From: Pestalotiopsis fici W106-1
Taxonomy: Eukaryota > Ascomycota > Sordariomycetes > Amphisphaeriales > Sporocadaceae
Assembly (NCBI RefSeq): GCF_000516985.1
Contig: NW_006917091.1
Location: 5,328,518 to 5,392,517, forward strand
Length of the DNA stretch: 64,000 bases
Direction of reading: 5' to 3'
Made by a program: the position numbers and the translations under genes. A model generated the notes under the pieces. The model was not told the origin of the DNA, searched no databases, and saw nothing but the letters and a program-made list of their open reading frames with translations. Below are positions 34,111 to 44,916 of the stretch, one piece after another (position 1 is the first letter of the stretch; the number at the start of each line of letters is the position of its first letter).

Positions 34111-37062
34111 ATTACACAATGCTAGAAGAAGCTCTATCTATGCTGGTAGCTTGCGAGCGTTGTTGTTGAGGCACGGGCCACCAGGACGCTGGTCTATAGC
34201 CTACTAACCTAGGTACCTTCAAGCCCTGGCTGGCCGCTATCATAATCACAACGCTATTACGTATTCACGAGCTTCTCGGTATCAGGTTCGGGCCCAGGGT
34301 GTATAGACCTGGTCGGGGTTTAATGCTTGATGGTCGATATCCCAGCGATCATTGCCTAGAGTCGAGGCGCGAAACAATATACGTATATACTTGGTACATG
34401 GCGATTCTTGTAGGAATACCTCAGACAACGGAATATTTTGGATCGAGACAAGCTTCCTTGGAATAAGCGCCAAGTTAGACTTCAAGGGAAACCAGGGTAC
34501 AAGTCCGAGTGGGCTTGGATCTCCCGTTGTGGCGATCGCCGGGGGGATATCGTCTCGGGACTGGCTCCGGGACCTTTAGTGCAGTGCGGATCGTCCCATA
34601 GCACCAGCACCAGGACCAGGAACGGCTTTGTCTAACTGCATATTTACCGTGTAATGTGTTCGCACACTGTTCAGATGTAGCGCAATTCTGTTTATCTGCT
34701 GTCCCTGCTCCACCTACACTGCCGTGCTGCGTACACCGTTATATACTAGGTATCATCGCGGAACCTCGCGATTGGCGGAGCAGCGACCCATTAGCCTGCA
34801 TCAGACCACATCAGAACACCCACTAGGTCACTAAATCTGTGTGGACTTCAGGGCCCTACCTCCACTGCGGTAGGCTGACTGATACTCACTGGGCGAGACC
34901 CGAAATATTTGCTGGTGCAATACCCGATTTACTCTTCACATACCGAGCACACTAACGGCCGTACGCATCCTTCTGGCCACAGCAGGCTTGGCAGTATTAG
35001 TACACGACAAGGTTTCCCTTGTAGCATTGCGTTGGATAGGATAGGAGCTGCAATCAGCCCGTCTAGGAAATTTACACAGACGTTGTTGGCATTCCAAGCG
35101 ACACGGCCAGGATTGCATAGATACTATTATGTCAAGATTATGCAATGTGCCACCCGTGAGTCTCACAAATTCCACATGCTTTGGAGATTATTCATCTGCA
35201 ATCGACGTTCTGCTCCTACCCAGGAGGCACATTATCTTATCAATCTTTTTTGGTATAGTACAACGTTTCGAATTCAATCCTTCGGGCCATCCTTCAACCC
35301 TAAATGCAGATCGCTTGATGTTGGTGTGGTGCGGGATATACTCTCTACCGGCCATATCTGTAAAAGTGGGAGCTCCACACCAAGCTCGAGCTAGTGTAGA
35401 GATATATACGCGCCTCCGCAACAGTCGGTACTCGGCCCTGACTCTTCCCCATCGCCAATCTTTTGAACATTCGGCGCTTTACTTCGGGTTCGAAGAAAGT
35501 CATCAATGAGACCGAGTACCATGGTTATCGCCATGCCGGACACAGACACCTCACGGTCAGGTCAGCCTTCACCGTTCGAGTTGCGGACTGCCATCTCAGT
35601 GGCTCGGCCTTGCTCAAGTCGGGCACATCGTAACGGTGTTTGAGGTGCGAAGTACTACCTCTCACTTTATCACAGGTGACACATTCGCCCTTGCTCACTC
35701 AGGATTCTGACACATCAATGTCGAGATCCAGATGCTACCTCAAACGCCACTCGCTTACCTCAGGAGCGGCACCTTTGAACATGACCCTGTGGTATCACAA
35801 CCAATTAGAGGGGGGGTACTTTCTGCGCACGAGGAGTTGATGCATCTTAGCTGAGCCTGGTTAGCAATCACCGTATCTTTGTCATCGATAGCGCCGACCT
35901 TCTGCAAGCCACACCGGGCCACCTGGGCATTCGGCTTAGGATGGTTCTGGCATGCGCCGAAAACCCGAGTATCAAGACGATATATGGGCCGCGCGGTGTA
36001 CTTACGTAGGCAGAACCTGTAGGGCTTCCGATCTTCTGCATTCGGCGTAACGCCGATTCGCCGACCGCCACACTAAGCCCTCCGTGGGCCGCGCGGGGGT
36101 CACAATCCTCAAGATTGGATCATAACAGGGGAGACAGGGACCCTTGGAACCGGCTAGTTGGCTTACAATGCTTTATTGCATCTCACCCGCATGAGTGGGC
36201 ATTCTAGGCTGCGCCGTCTTCTAATATGGTCAAATCGAATCTCACCAGAGCTATGCCTATTGCTATTACCATATTGCACAAATCATCAACACATAGGTTA
36301 CCAGCGTTTGATTGCCAATTCCTACCTTTGCACTTCTTTATACAAAGGATCTTAAGGAATAAGCTTACTGCATCTCCGCCATGGCGGTGTGCCGGAAAAA
36401 GTCGGTTCAGACAACTCCGAGGTATGGGAAATTTTCCGGGCCTCGAGGGAGCTGACGGGCTTTGTCAGAACCATTGCGACTGTGTGTTAGATAGATGATA
36501 GCAGTCAATCCGAATGGTGTAGTTGTTTGTAGAGTGAGATTCGGGTTTTCATAGTGCTGGTCCATGGCCGACTCTCGTCCTTCCTAGCTAGGTAGGTAAC
36601 TGTGAACACTGTAAAAACGCGTGGCCAGTACCGGTAGCGAGGTTGAGTCTCACCTAATCCAAGTTTCCGCTGCATACACCACTCAACGGCATGGCTTACG
36701 CCTAGATGCTGATCTTTACACTCTATCGGCTTCCCGAGATGGCGACATGTCACGGTGTATCGGAAATTTTTCAATCAGACGGAGATCACTTTTCCAGCCT
36801 GCTGTGATGCAGTTTGTGACTAAGAGCCGATGTTTCAAAGGCGTCTGTCGAAGGCTTGAGCATGGATGGGCAAGGATCCGGAGAATAAGGACGTGCAGTA
36901 TGGATGTATTGTAGTTGTAGGGTGTCGATGATATGAATATATAACGGAATGAAGCAATCATCAATGTAACCTTCCTCTGCTCATCGATACAAGCGCAGCA
37001 TATCTATCCATTGATAACTCTTACAAGCAATCTGTGCCTGTCTGAAACCTCCTTCGATCTAG

Positions 37063-37070
37063 ATATATAT
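37063..37070 (+). promoter_or_regulatory. TATA-like box of the ammonia-lyase gene
   Basis: The run atatatat lies about 100 bp upstream of the start codon, at a usual distance for a fungal core promoter. Only the sequence and spacing support it. Confidence 0.35.
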
Positions 37071-37171
37071 CACCGTGTCGAACCCGTCAAGAGTTTGAGG
37101 GAAAACACATCCTTCTCGAGCCATTCTTATCATCCAGCTTCGAGACACGGCGCATCCTTTTCTTGATCATC

Positions 37172-39022
37172 ATGTCGTCCCCTAGCTCGAGGTTTACGGA
37201 CTTGGTCCTATCTCAGAAATATGATGCGTCACGCGCAGATGAAGTACGGTCCATCACTGGAGCAGACCTGACCATTGCCGACGTCGTGGCAGTTTCGAGG
37301 CACCTTGCATCCGTCGAGCTCTCCTCCTCGTCCATCGAAGCCATTGAAGTATGCAGCAAGATTATCCCAAAGAAGATCTCTCAGGGCGAGGTCATCTACG
37401 GAGTCAACACCGGATTCGGTGGCAGTGCTGATGCCAGGTCCAACGACGTCGAGTTGGTTCAGCAGAGTCTGATCAACCACTTGACTTGTGGAATCGTTGC
37501 CGACGGCAAGTCCCAGCAGGCACCCAAGACCAACGGAACCAACGGCCACACAAACGGCCACACAAATGGGCACAAGCAAACATCCCCCAAGACTTCTCTC
37601 CCGCTCAACGACCCGTTTGCCGTTACCTGCATGCCGGAATCGTGGGCGAGGGCGTCTATGCTCATCCGTCTTAACTCATTGGCCGGTGGAGCCTCCGGTA
37701 TCCGGGTTGATATCGCAGAAAGTCTCAAGAGCCTCCTGAACAAAGATGTCGTGCCAACCATCCCCGTGCGTGGAAGTATCTCGGCGTCCGGAGACTTGAG
37801 CTCTCTCGCCTGGATCTGTGCCTTGATGCAGGGCAAGACATCTGCCACAGCATTTACCGGCCCCAGAGACGTTGAGGGTGGCCGAAAGGTGACACGGGCA
37901 GACGTCGCTCTGGCGGAAGCCGACATTGCTCCCATCAGCCTCCACGCCAAGGAAGGTCTTGCCATTGTGAATGGTACTGCTGTATCTGCAGCCGTTGCTG
38001 CTCTCGCTGCTCACGAGTCAGTCTCGCTCGCAGCTCTGGCACAGGTGTTGACAGCCATGAGCGTAGAAGCTCTGAGAGGTAGCGATGAGAGCTTTGAGCC
38101 CTTCATTGCCCGTATTCGCCCGCACCCGGGACAAGTCGACAGCGCACGCAACATCAAGGCCTTCTTGTCCGGATCACAGTTGCTGAACCGCCACGACAGC
38201 CGTTCCAAGGCAACGCTGCGCCAGGATCGCTACTCGCTTCGCACATCCAGCCAGTGGATTGGCCCGGTCCTCGAGGACTTCTGCCTCGCCTACGACCAGC
38301 TCACTATCGAGCTCAACTCTGTCACGGACAACCCGTTGATCGATGTCGAGACGGAGCGCGTGTTCCACGGCGGCAACTTCCAGGCGCGTGCCGTCACCTC
38401 GGCAGTCGAGAAGCTGCGCCAGGGCCTGCAGAGCATCGGCCGCATGCTCTTCACTCAGTGCACCGAGATGATCAACCCGGCCACCAGTTGGGGCCTGCCA
38501 CCAAACCTGTGCTCCGACGACCCCAACGAGTCGTTCCTGTTCAAGGGCCTCGACGTCGTCATTGCCGCCCTGACCTCGGAGCTGGGCTTCCTTGCCAACC
38601 CCGTCGGCTCGCACGTTCAGACTGCCGAGATGGGCAACCAGGCTCTCAACTCGCTGGCGCTTGTGTCTGCACGCTACACGCTCGAGGCCGTCGACGTCTT
38701 GACCCAGATCACATCGGCACACCTCTTGGCTGTCTGCCAGGCTCTCGACCTGCGAACGATCGAGATTGAAGGCCGCAAGGCCGAGGCCCCTAATGCCCTG
38801 CCTCACATTGGCTACGCTTCGCAGCGCATCTACCGCTTCATCCGCAACGAGCTGAACATTCCATTCCTTGACGAGTCCCAACTGAACTCGAAGGAGGCTG
38901 GAAAGGAAAACGGCGTGACACCAAGCATGGGTCTCTTTAATACGCGCGTCTACGAGTCCATCAGATCTGGACGCCTGCACACTGTTGTTTCGGACATTTT
39001 CGAGGGAGTCGGAAAGGACTAG
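37172..39022 (+). CDS. Phenylalanine/tyrosine ammonia-lyase (MIO enzyme), tyrosine-type selectivity pair
   Basis: An intronless 616-residue protein. The MIO prosthetic group would form from Ala205-Ser206-Gly207 in GSISASGDLSSLAW. The catalytic Tyr lies in VIYGVNTGFGGSADAR (Tyr76). The selectivity position reads NHLTCG (His103-Leu104): bacterial tyrosine ammonia-lyases have His-Leu here, plant PALs have Phe-Leu and the bifunctional Rhodotorula enzyme has His-Gln. GLPPNL, FLANPVGSHVQTAEMGNQA and VCQALDLR match eukaryotic PAL rather than histidase. Expected reaction: L-Tyr (and perhaps L-Phe) to p-coumarate (cinnamate) plus ammonia. A low-complexity insertion with NGH repeats (about 118-134) sits in a surface loop. 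At 616 residues it is shorter than typical fungal PAL (about 700). Start: ATG at 37172, just before SSPSSRFTD. Confidence 0.92.
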   Translation: MSSPSSRFTDLVLSQKYDASRADEVRSITGADLTIADVVAVSRHLASVELSSSSIEAIEVCSKIIPKKISQGEVIYGVNTGFGGSADARSNDVELVQQSLINHLTCGIVADGKSQQAPKTNGTNGHTNGHTNGHKQTSPKTSLPLNDPFAVTCMPESWARASMLIRLNSLAGGASGIRVDIAESLKSLLNKDVVPTIPVRGSISASGDLSSLAWICALMQGKTSATAFTGPRDVEGGRKVTRADVALAEADIAPISLHAKEGLAIVNGTAVSAAVAALAAHESVSLAALAQVLTAMSVEALRGSDESFEPFIARIRPHPGQVDSARNIKAFLSGSQLLNRHDSRSKATLRQDRYSLRTSSQWIGPVLEDFCLAYDQLTIELNSVTDNPLIDVETERVFHGGNFQARAVTSAVEKLRQGLQSIGRMLFTQCTEMINPATSWGLPPNLCSDDPNESFLFKGLDVVIAALTSELGFLANPVGSHVQTAEMGNQALNSLALVSARYTLEAVDVLTQITSAHLLAVCQALDLRTIEIEGRKAEAPNALPHIGYASQRIYRFIRNELNIPFLDESQLNSKEAGKENGVTPSMGLFNTRVYESIRSGRLHTVVSDIFEGVGKD

Positions 39023-40029
39023 AAAGACTGTAGATAGAGCTTCGACGCGACACTCATATATGAACAGGGAATCTAGAATTGGAGGAGCTATAACAGATAG
39101 CAGACATAGATATATTAGAACGAGCACTTATTATTTCCTTATTGATTATTACAAATCCATTCTCTTCCGTCTTGTCATTCGTGTCTGTTCTCTCGTCCAC
39201 TAGGCAACGTGCAAGACTGACATTGACAAGACTTTTGAATACCTTGTTCACTTCATGAATTTGATCCCAGTTAATGCAACATGAGATGAGAGACTAATAT
39301 TTCACACCAGAACTTAATTCTCTAAGTAAGCCTAGGATGAACCTTTTCAGGTCGAAGGGGCACAACGACATGCAATTGTGTGAGCTAGATTCCTCGTGAT
39401 CAAATAGTTCGGGTTGGCCATTTTTGAGTTTTGTATATGAGATCTCCGAGACACGTTTATGATGGACAATTACACTTGCCCAGCAAGAGTAATGCTAAAG
39501 GAAATCAATTCATTTTGATATATTTTCTATTGCGCTGCATGTGCTATATCTACACTAGTAGCCTGGCTCCTGGTGTGTTGCTTCACATTTTAGTCTGCTG
39601 GCGTAGTGACCAGATACGACATTTTCACTAATAGACATCTTGGAGGCTCTTATTATTTGTTCATCCTAGTACATTGTAGATGGTGCCAATATTTCCAGAT
39701 ATCTCGTAAGACTAGTATTCCACTATCGGCATCCCGAACGGAACAGGTGCAGCAAGAGCTTGCCGGTTGGGAATCCTCAAGTGTCTTGATATATGGGCCC
39801 GATAATCCTAGAGTTGCCCATGTTGCCTCTCAGGGGACCGAAAATTCCGAACCTGATGTCCACTGCGGCGGCTGCGATTACGTCGGCATTCTAGGTATCG
39901 GTCTTAGTGCTGGCAAAGGTCATGGCGAAGGTCTTCGTAGAATGTCTGAAGACAATATGCTACCAATCATTATCAATTTGGCTGAGCCATAGTTCTTGAC
40001 AAGAGGAGCAACAGTGGCCAGTAAGAGGA

Positions 40030-40860
40030 CATGAAACACGCTTGTCATCACTTTGGCATCGTCACAAGCTACGAGTTGAACACCGCCTCCCTCGGACGGC
40101 CATACTGGCACTGGCACAACAATGTCTGGCGCAGCGAACGGCTGGTCGCCGTCTTCAACGTCCTTAATAACCTATACAAGAACGGCCCCGCAGCGCCATG
40201 ACCATCGAGGCTAGGAATTTGTCCATAAACACCGACACGACAAGCGGGGAGCCTGTACCTCTCCGGACCTTTCCATACCGCGGGTTTGTCGGCGTGCCAG
40301 GGAAGCAACTCGCCCGGTTCAATGTCACCGACGCCGTTTGAGAGAAACCCTCCCAGGACATTAGCAAGGAAGTCAAACTTGTCATTAAGCATCGTCTTGA
40401 CAAGCTGCAACTATCAAAGGAGCTTCAAGAACCCGAGGACCCGGACTCGCGCCACCGGTGACAGGCAGATCATCGGAACCAGACTGCATTGTATATTATG
40501 CTGCCGAGAAAAGCGAATTGTCTATAATGCGGGGATTGCCAGAATCGGAGAATGTCGGCATCAAATTGGAGAACAAGAGGGACGCTACGCCGCTGTCACT
40601 TGGAGATGAATACGACTGCGAGGCCGTAATTAGGCTCCTGCCGGAAACTGGAAAACGAAAGAAAACCAAAGTCGATATGCCCGGCGAACTCGTTCAGCAT
40701 TTCGCTGCAAAGTAGTCTTGAGAAACTATCCTAGTCTATGGCGATTCTAATCAAAGGGCAGTCAATGCCGGTGCCGACACCGACACCGACACCGACACAG
40801 AAACCGACATCGATACCGATGCCGATACAGATGCTGATGCGCCGCAGGATGCCTTCTAGT
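40030..40860 (+). pseudogene. Decayed gene ending in an ankyrin-like repeat
   Basis: Protein-like pieces follow one another in different plus-strand frames: SLGRPYWHWHNNVWRSERLV (about 40080-40140), FPYRGFVGVPGKQLARFNV (about 40270-40320), KLVIKHRLDKLQLSKELQ (about 40375-40430), and an ankyrin-type unit NVGIKLENKRDATPLSLGDE followed by CEAVIRLLPETGK (about 40550-40655). Then comes an Asp/Thr-coding hexanucleotide tract. Stops and frame changes between pieces (for example a TGA at 40340-40342) show decay. The original may have been an ankyrin-repeat accessory protein; the N-terminal domain is not identified. Confidence 0.45.
40768..40838. repeat. Hexanucleotide minisatellite (ccgaca-type)
   Basis: Repeated ccgaca/ccgata-type units, cleanest at 40774-40798 and increasingly diverged towards 40838. 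In one frame they encode alternating Asp-Thr/Asp-Ala, in another Thr-Pro. Confidence 0.9.
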
Positions 40861-42297
40861 TTCCCAATGTTCTTGATGGGCTTCGTGACTGTACCCTTTT
40901 TGACCTTGTCAAGCAAAGTCACCGTGTCGGACAACATACGTTGCCGAATCTCGGGAGAAGCCGAAGAATATTATTCGCCGACTTGTTATGAAATTCAAGT
41001 TCCGTGCAAAGACTTTCCATATCGGAAGTATCGGATTCCGTGCGGTTCCATGTCCGAGTGAGTTTTCATTGTTGTGGTAATCTACGAGCATGCCGGTTCG
41101 ACCAAAGATCAACAGCTTCTATCAAAGCTCTCAAAGCCAAGGGGGGCTCAAAATTGCATATTTACTATCTATTTCTTGCATTTTGTAATTGTACGTGTGC
41201 GATAAGGAAAAAGAAAATGTGAGCTTTTCGTTCCTTTGCAACGAGTCACCCACACGGTAAATAAATAATGAAATGAATGACACTGCATATTTTGAGTAGT
41301 GGCCCGTCGGCGAAGTTGCACCATATTCACGGATTTCATCGTGGTTGCGCTGGCTCGCGGTGCTGTATACTTCGGCTCCTTGTAGTTTCCTCCGAGCTAT
41401 GGCAGTAGTCCCGACGGCGCAGCTGATGCATGCCGTCTACACTAACCTAGTTGAAAGTTGGCAAGTTGTACTCGACTTGGTATTAGCACGGCTCTCGAGC
41501 TTCGAGCTCGGCTGGTTTGAGGGTCCAGGATCGGCTATCATGAGTCGGAGATAACGAGCAGCTCCATTCTCTATGGTTTTCTTCCCCCTTTCTTCTGCAG
41601 TAGGAACAGCAGCATCTCCGTCTGCTGGCGGGGAGGAACTGGAGATCGGATTTTTTCATGGAGTTAGTGGATTCAGTGGCCTCAGCTAATGTATCGAGCC
41701 ATCATAAGACAGCCCCGGGATAGGCTGCTCAGGTAACATATACCCCTCCACGAGCCACAAGTCCCCCACCTCGCATCCCGAACGCCCCCAAGCTTCCTCT
41801 GCCCAAGGGCACCTAAAATTGCTTTGATTTAGTGGGCATTCAAATCAACGCCGAAAGACTGCATACAAAACTTCTGGCCTTCTATGGAATAACTCATGCC
41901 ATCATTCCACTGGGGAACGTCGTTATAAACAATGGATTTGCAAATGCTTCGACAAAAGGGAGATATTTCACACAGCTTCTCCCCGGAATAGTTAAACTGA
42001 CATAATAGTTATTAGTCTCATATTCATCTCTTGTCTTTGCAATGGAGGCGTATGTTAATTACATTTGCACCTTGGTGGATGCTGAAGATGAAGATTCCTG
42101 CATGACAACGTTGTGACTGGGGCTCTTTTTAGCTTCTTTGCAGACTTTCCCCAGTGCGACGAGCCCTGCAGTCAACTGCCGCTCGCAGTCGCCCGCGAAA
42201 TCCAGGGTGTGTTGTAGTGTAGAGGGCGCCCATGCATCTGATATCCACAATGTTTTGATACATTCTACATTGTTGCTCATTTACCGATGTACCTCGA

Positions 42298-42905
42298 TTA
42301 TTGAGCAAGTCGGAGTTCCCAAACTTCATTTACCAATTTGTTTCCCCATTTATGCTTTTCCGGGTCCGACTGCACCAGTTCAAACCCAGCCCGATCATAC
42401 AATCGCCTGGCTCCCACTAATATGCTGCACGTCCATAGTATCACTTTCCCATAACCTTTGGCCCGGGCAAAGTCAACACACTCTTTGATGAGATGGGAAC
42501 CTAGTCCCATGCCTCGAGCAGTTTCTTCTACAAGAAGCAGTCGCAATTGTGCAGCGCTCTCATCTTGACGATCTTGCAGAACTGCCACACAGCCTAGGAA
42601 ATTCGAGTCCGACACTGATTCGGCGACCCAGCAGCACTCTCGTGAGGGATCAAAGCAATCGATCATGTCGGCGCCCAAGCGAGCTACGGTAGCCTCGAAA
42701 GTAATGTCCCAGCCGAATTCATTTGCGTATTATTCACAACATTACTACTCAAGGATAGAATAAATTGACCGAAAAAGAAAGGGCGAGTCGAGCATATGAT
42801 GCTAGAACTTACAATGGAACCGTGTCGGGACACAATATGGCCAATGTCACCGGGCAGTAAAGACCGCAGTCGATAAGGTCGCGTGCTTGTGTCATGGATA
42901 ACCAT
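42298..42905 (-). CDS. GNAT-family N-acetyltransferase, suspected broken splice acceptor
   Basis: Exon 1 (42905-42813) reads YRLRSLLPGDIGHIVSRHGSI and ends at a good donor (gtaagt). The second part, to 42298, should begin YANEFGWDITFEATVARLGA, as in GNAT proteins of the MarR-GNAT type, then AESVSDSNFLGC and the acetyl-CoA loop ARGMGLGSHLIKE, followed by WTCSILVGARRLYDRAGFEL. The base pair before TAC (42730-42731 on the plus strand) gives AA, not AG, so the expected acceptor is absent. The next in-frame AG (exon from 42693) would delete 12 conserved residues. The enzyme would transfer acetyl from acetyl-CoA to a small amine. Either a pseudogene or a shortened form is made. Confidence 0.6.
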
Positions 42906-44092
42906 CTCGTCCGTTTCAAGTAATTTTTCGATTGTATCAGTGAAGGGGTCTCAATCGCAATCAGCTGTTTTAGGAATGCAGTTTGAAAGCCGTCATTTTA
43001 TCTGAGGGTTTGTTCCGGAGTGTCGCCCGAGGGCGCTCTGGTATTGGCTGGCTGGTCCGATGCGCGCCCTTCGCTTGACAAGTTCATCGGGTGATGGGTT
43101 TTCTCACTATTTTCGACAAGTGTGCTACAGCGGGAGTTCACCGTTGAGGGAGGAAATTTGCGGCCTCAAGAAGAACTCGGGACTGAGATTCAAGAATTAT
43201 GCAAATTACAGGGTAACATCGAAACTCGCCAAAATTTGTCGTTGATGATCCTGTGTTAGCGCTGTACGAAGAGAACCTTGTCCGCCAAACCGCCCGCGCA
43301 ATCCTTGACGTTGCACGTGGATGAGCCAAAGTTTAAGCTCAAGCTACTACAGTGTAGAGTAACGAGACAATTCAACGAGCGAACACGCCATTCATTGACT
43401 TAACTTCGTTTTATCAGGAAACTACCTCCAGCGTGGAGACTATCTCGAGCACTGTCATAAACAACTCGCTCAGCTCTGGTGCCGCTGTCACATCTGGTTC
43501 AATTGCGGTTTCTGTTGACACAAGTGCCGTCTATGGGAGCCCATCTCTCTCATCGTCCAACTCAGCTCCAAGTATGACCGTCTCTATCCGTCCGTCTGCC
43601 AGTAGCGACAGCGATCTGCCGGCAACTTCCACGGGCATTACACCTTGTAGGTGCAACAAGAGAAAGAAGAGGGTGAATGCTGAATAGAAAAGTTCCACCG
43701 CCGCAAAGCTTGCTCTTCACCCCTAATAAATCGCTAAAGAGAAGACAGCCAGCTCAGTCTCGATACCGTCACCTTATTCAGTAAAAAATGGTATTTCAAC
43801 AACAGGATCAGTTTCGTGAGAGTCCTGCGCTTGATCCCAAGTGTTGGCTATACGGTGCGTCCTGAGGCTTTAAAAGAACTTCCAATTCAAACGAACCGGA
43901 GAATCTGGCCAGGAAGCAGCTCGCGGTGCAATTGCGATGTTGCGCTACAGATATGACTGCGAGCGGCGCAGATTTTAAAGAATCACAAATACGCCAGCAT
44001 TTCGAAGACATTCCGCGTGTCGAGTTTGCGCCAATGTCAGGATGTGCACAGTCCATGGTATTTCAATCCCTTATTTATCCATGGTATTAAGT
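42906..44092. other. Intergenic with possible Ser-rich exon (43419-43687)
   Basis: About 1.2 kb. A plus-strand open stretch after an acceptor-like tatcag (43419 on) encodes a Ser/Thr-rich tail (SSVETISSTVINNSLSSG ... CRCNKRKKRVNAE stop at 43687). It may be the last exon of a wall-type protein, but no upstream exon with a signal peptide was found. The rest shows nothing recognisable. Confidence 0.3.
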
Positions 44093-44916
44093 CTATTGCA
44101 CTGCCGAGATCTTGCTCATCATAGTCTCAATTTCGTCTAGAGTCATGACTGGGTCCTTGTTCACGAACCCTTCCGCAAATGGTAGTCTTTCTTGCTCTGC
44201 TCGAGATCAGTACTAGAGTCTGCTATTTGTACGACAAATTTGCACTCACCGAAAAAGATCTTGACCCACGCAGTAGGGGGGTTTCCATCTACCCGATCTC
44301 CGAGCAGCATCAGATAGAATGCGGTCTCGGCCAGACTTGCCGTGTCACCGTTGGGCTGCGAATACTCCGAGTTTGTTGATTGTGCATTGGCGATGCGGTC
44401 AAGTCTCGCCTTCGCCGCAGTCTCTATACTAATGGTATCACTAGTGAAATGAGAGACGACTTGTGACCAGATTTCCGCATCAAAGTGCAAGTCGTTTTGG
44501 GCGTGGGCGTAATCGTCTCTGGATAATGACCCATCATGTTCGATAACATTGTGCTTGACTGTATCGGCGAGATTAAAAGTCGAGCTGTTGCCCGTCGTGG
44601 AAGTGCTCAAAGCCTGGGTTATGACATCGGAAAGGGCGTCGGGGTCAAAGCTATTGGACTGGAGAGCATTTCGCAGCGTTGGTGCATCTACGTTTAGTCC
44701 ATTTCGTGGTAGAAAGCCGTGGTTTGCCAATGAGTTGAGCATCGGGCATGGTGAACGACCTGCCAAGAGTATTGTTAGTATCAGTTCCCAGATTCGCTCT
44801 TGGCAAGTCAACGCACTGTCTCCAGATTGAGGCGCTTGCCACTCATTGGCTCGATTGTGAAGGTGTGCCTCAATTGGGAGAGCCACCATAAAAAGCCAGC
44901 CTAGAGCACTCCGCAT
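44093..44916 (-). CDS. Secreted heme-thiolate peroxidase (chloroperoxidase/unspecific peroxygenase family)
   Basis: Three exons (44916-44817, 44759-44250, 44196-44093; introns 57 and 53 bp) encode 237 residues, in the short-type range. A signal peptide (MRSALGWLFMVALPIEAH) leads to the proximal heme motif PCP (37-39, in RSPCPMLNSLANHGFLP), whose Cys is the heme ligand, and the distal EHD motif (107-109, in IEHDGSLSRDDY). The C-terminal exon adds FFEQERLPFAEGF. Such extracellular enzymes use H2O2 to oxygenate or halogenate diverse organics. The first intron is a multiple of three and has no stop, so a read-through transcript would be open but insert 19 residues before the PCP motif. Start chosen at the signal peptide; an in-frame ATG upstream at 44988 would bury it. 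Confidence 0.9.

Larger units (their letters stand above)
33657..37171. other. Long gene-poor stretch before the ammonia-lyase
   Basis: About 3.5 kb with no intact gene recognised. It holds a G/C hairpin (arms 33867-33873 and 33883-33889), the second copy of the dispersed repeat (33994-34110) and some open but unidentifiable frames (minus 34575-34282; plus 35129-35509). These may be remnants. The last 200 bp carry the ammonia-lyase promoter. Confidence 0.35.
39023..42297. other. Gene-poor stretch with ankyrin-like relic
   Basis: About 3.3 kb between the ammonia-lyase and a GNAT gene. Apart from the relic at 40030-40860, no gene is recognised. Plus-strand 39700-39992 is open (IYGPDNPRVAHVASQGTEN) but of no known family to me. 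Confidence 0.35.

Noticed and set aside
35129..35509. Possible membrane-protein fragment upstream of the ammonia-lyase
   Set aside because: A hydrophobic open stretch exists, but no motif order of any transporter family could be followed through it.
38174..39127. A 317-codon open frame antisense to the ammonia-lyase gene
   Set aside because: It mirrors the strongly codon-biased sense gene, has no start context and no recognisable domain; the sense strand has a complete MIO enzyme.
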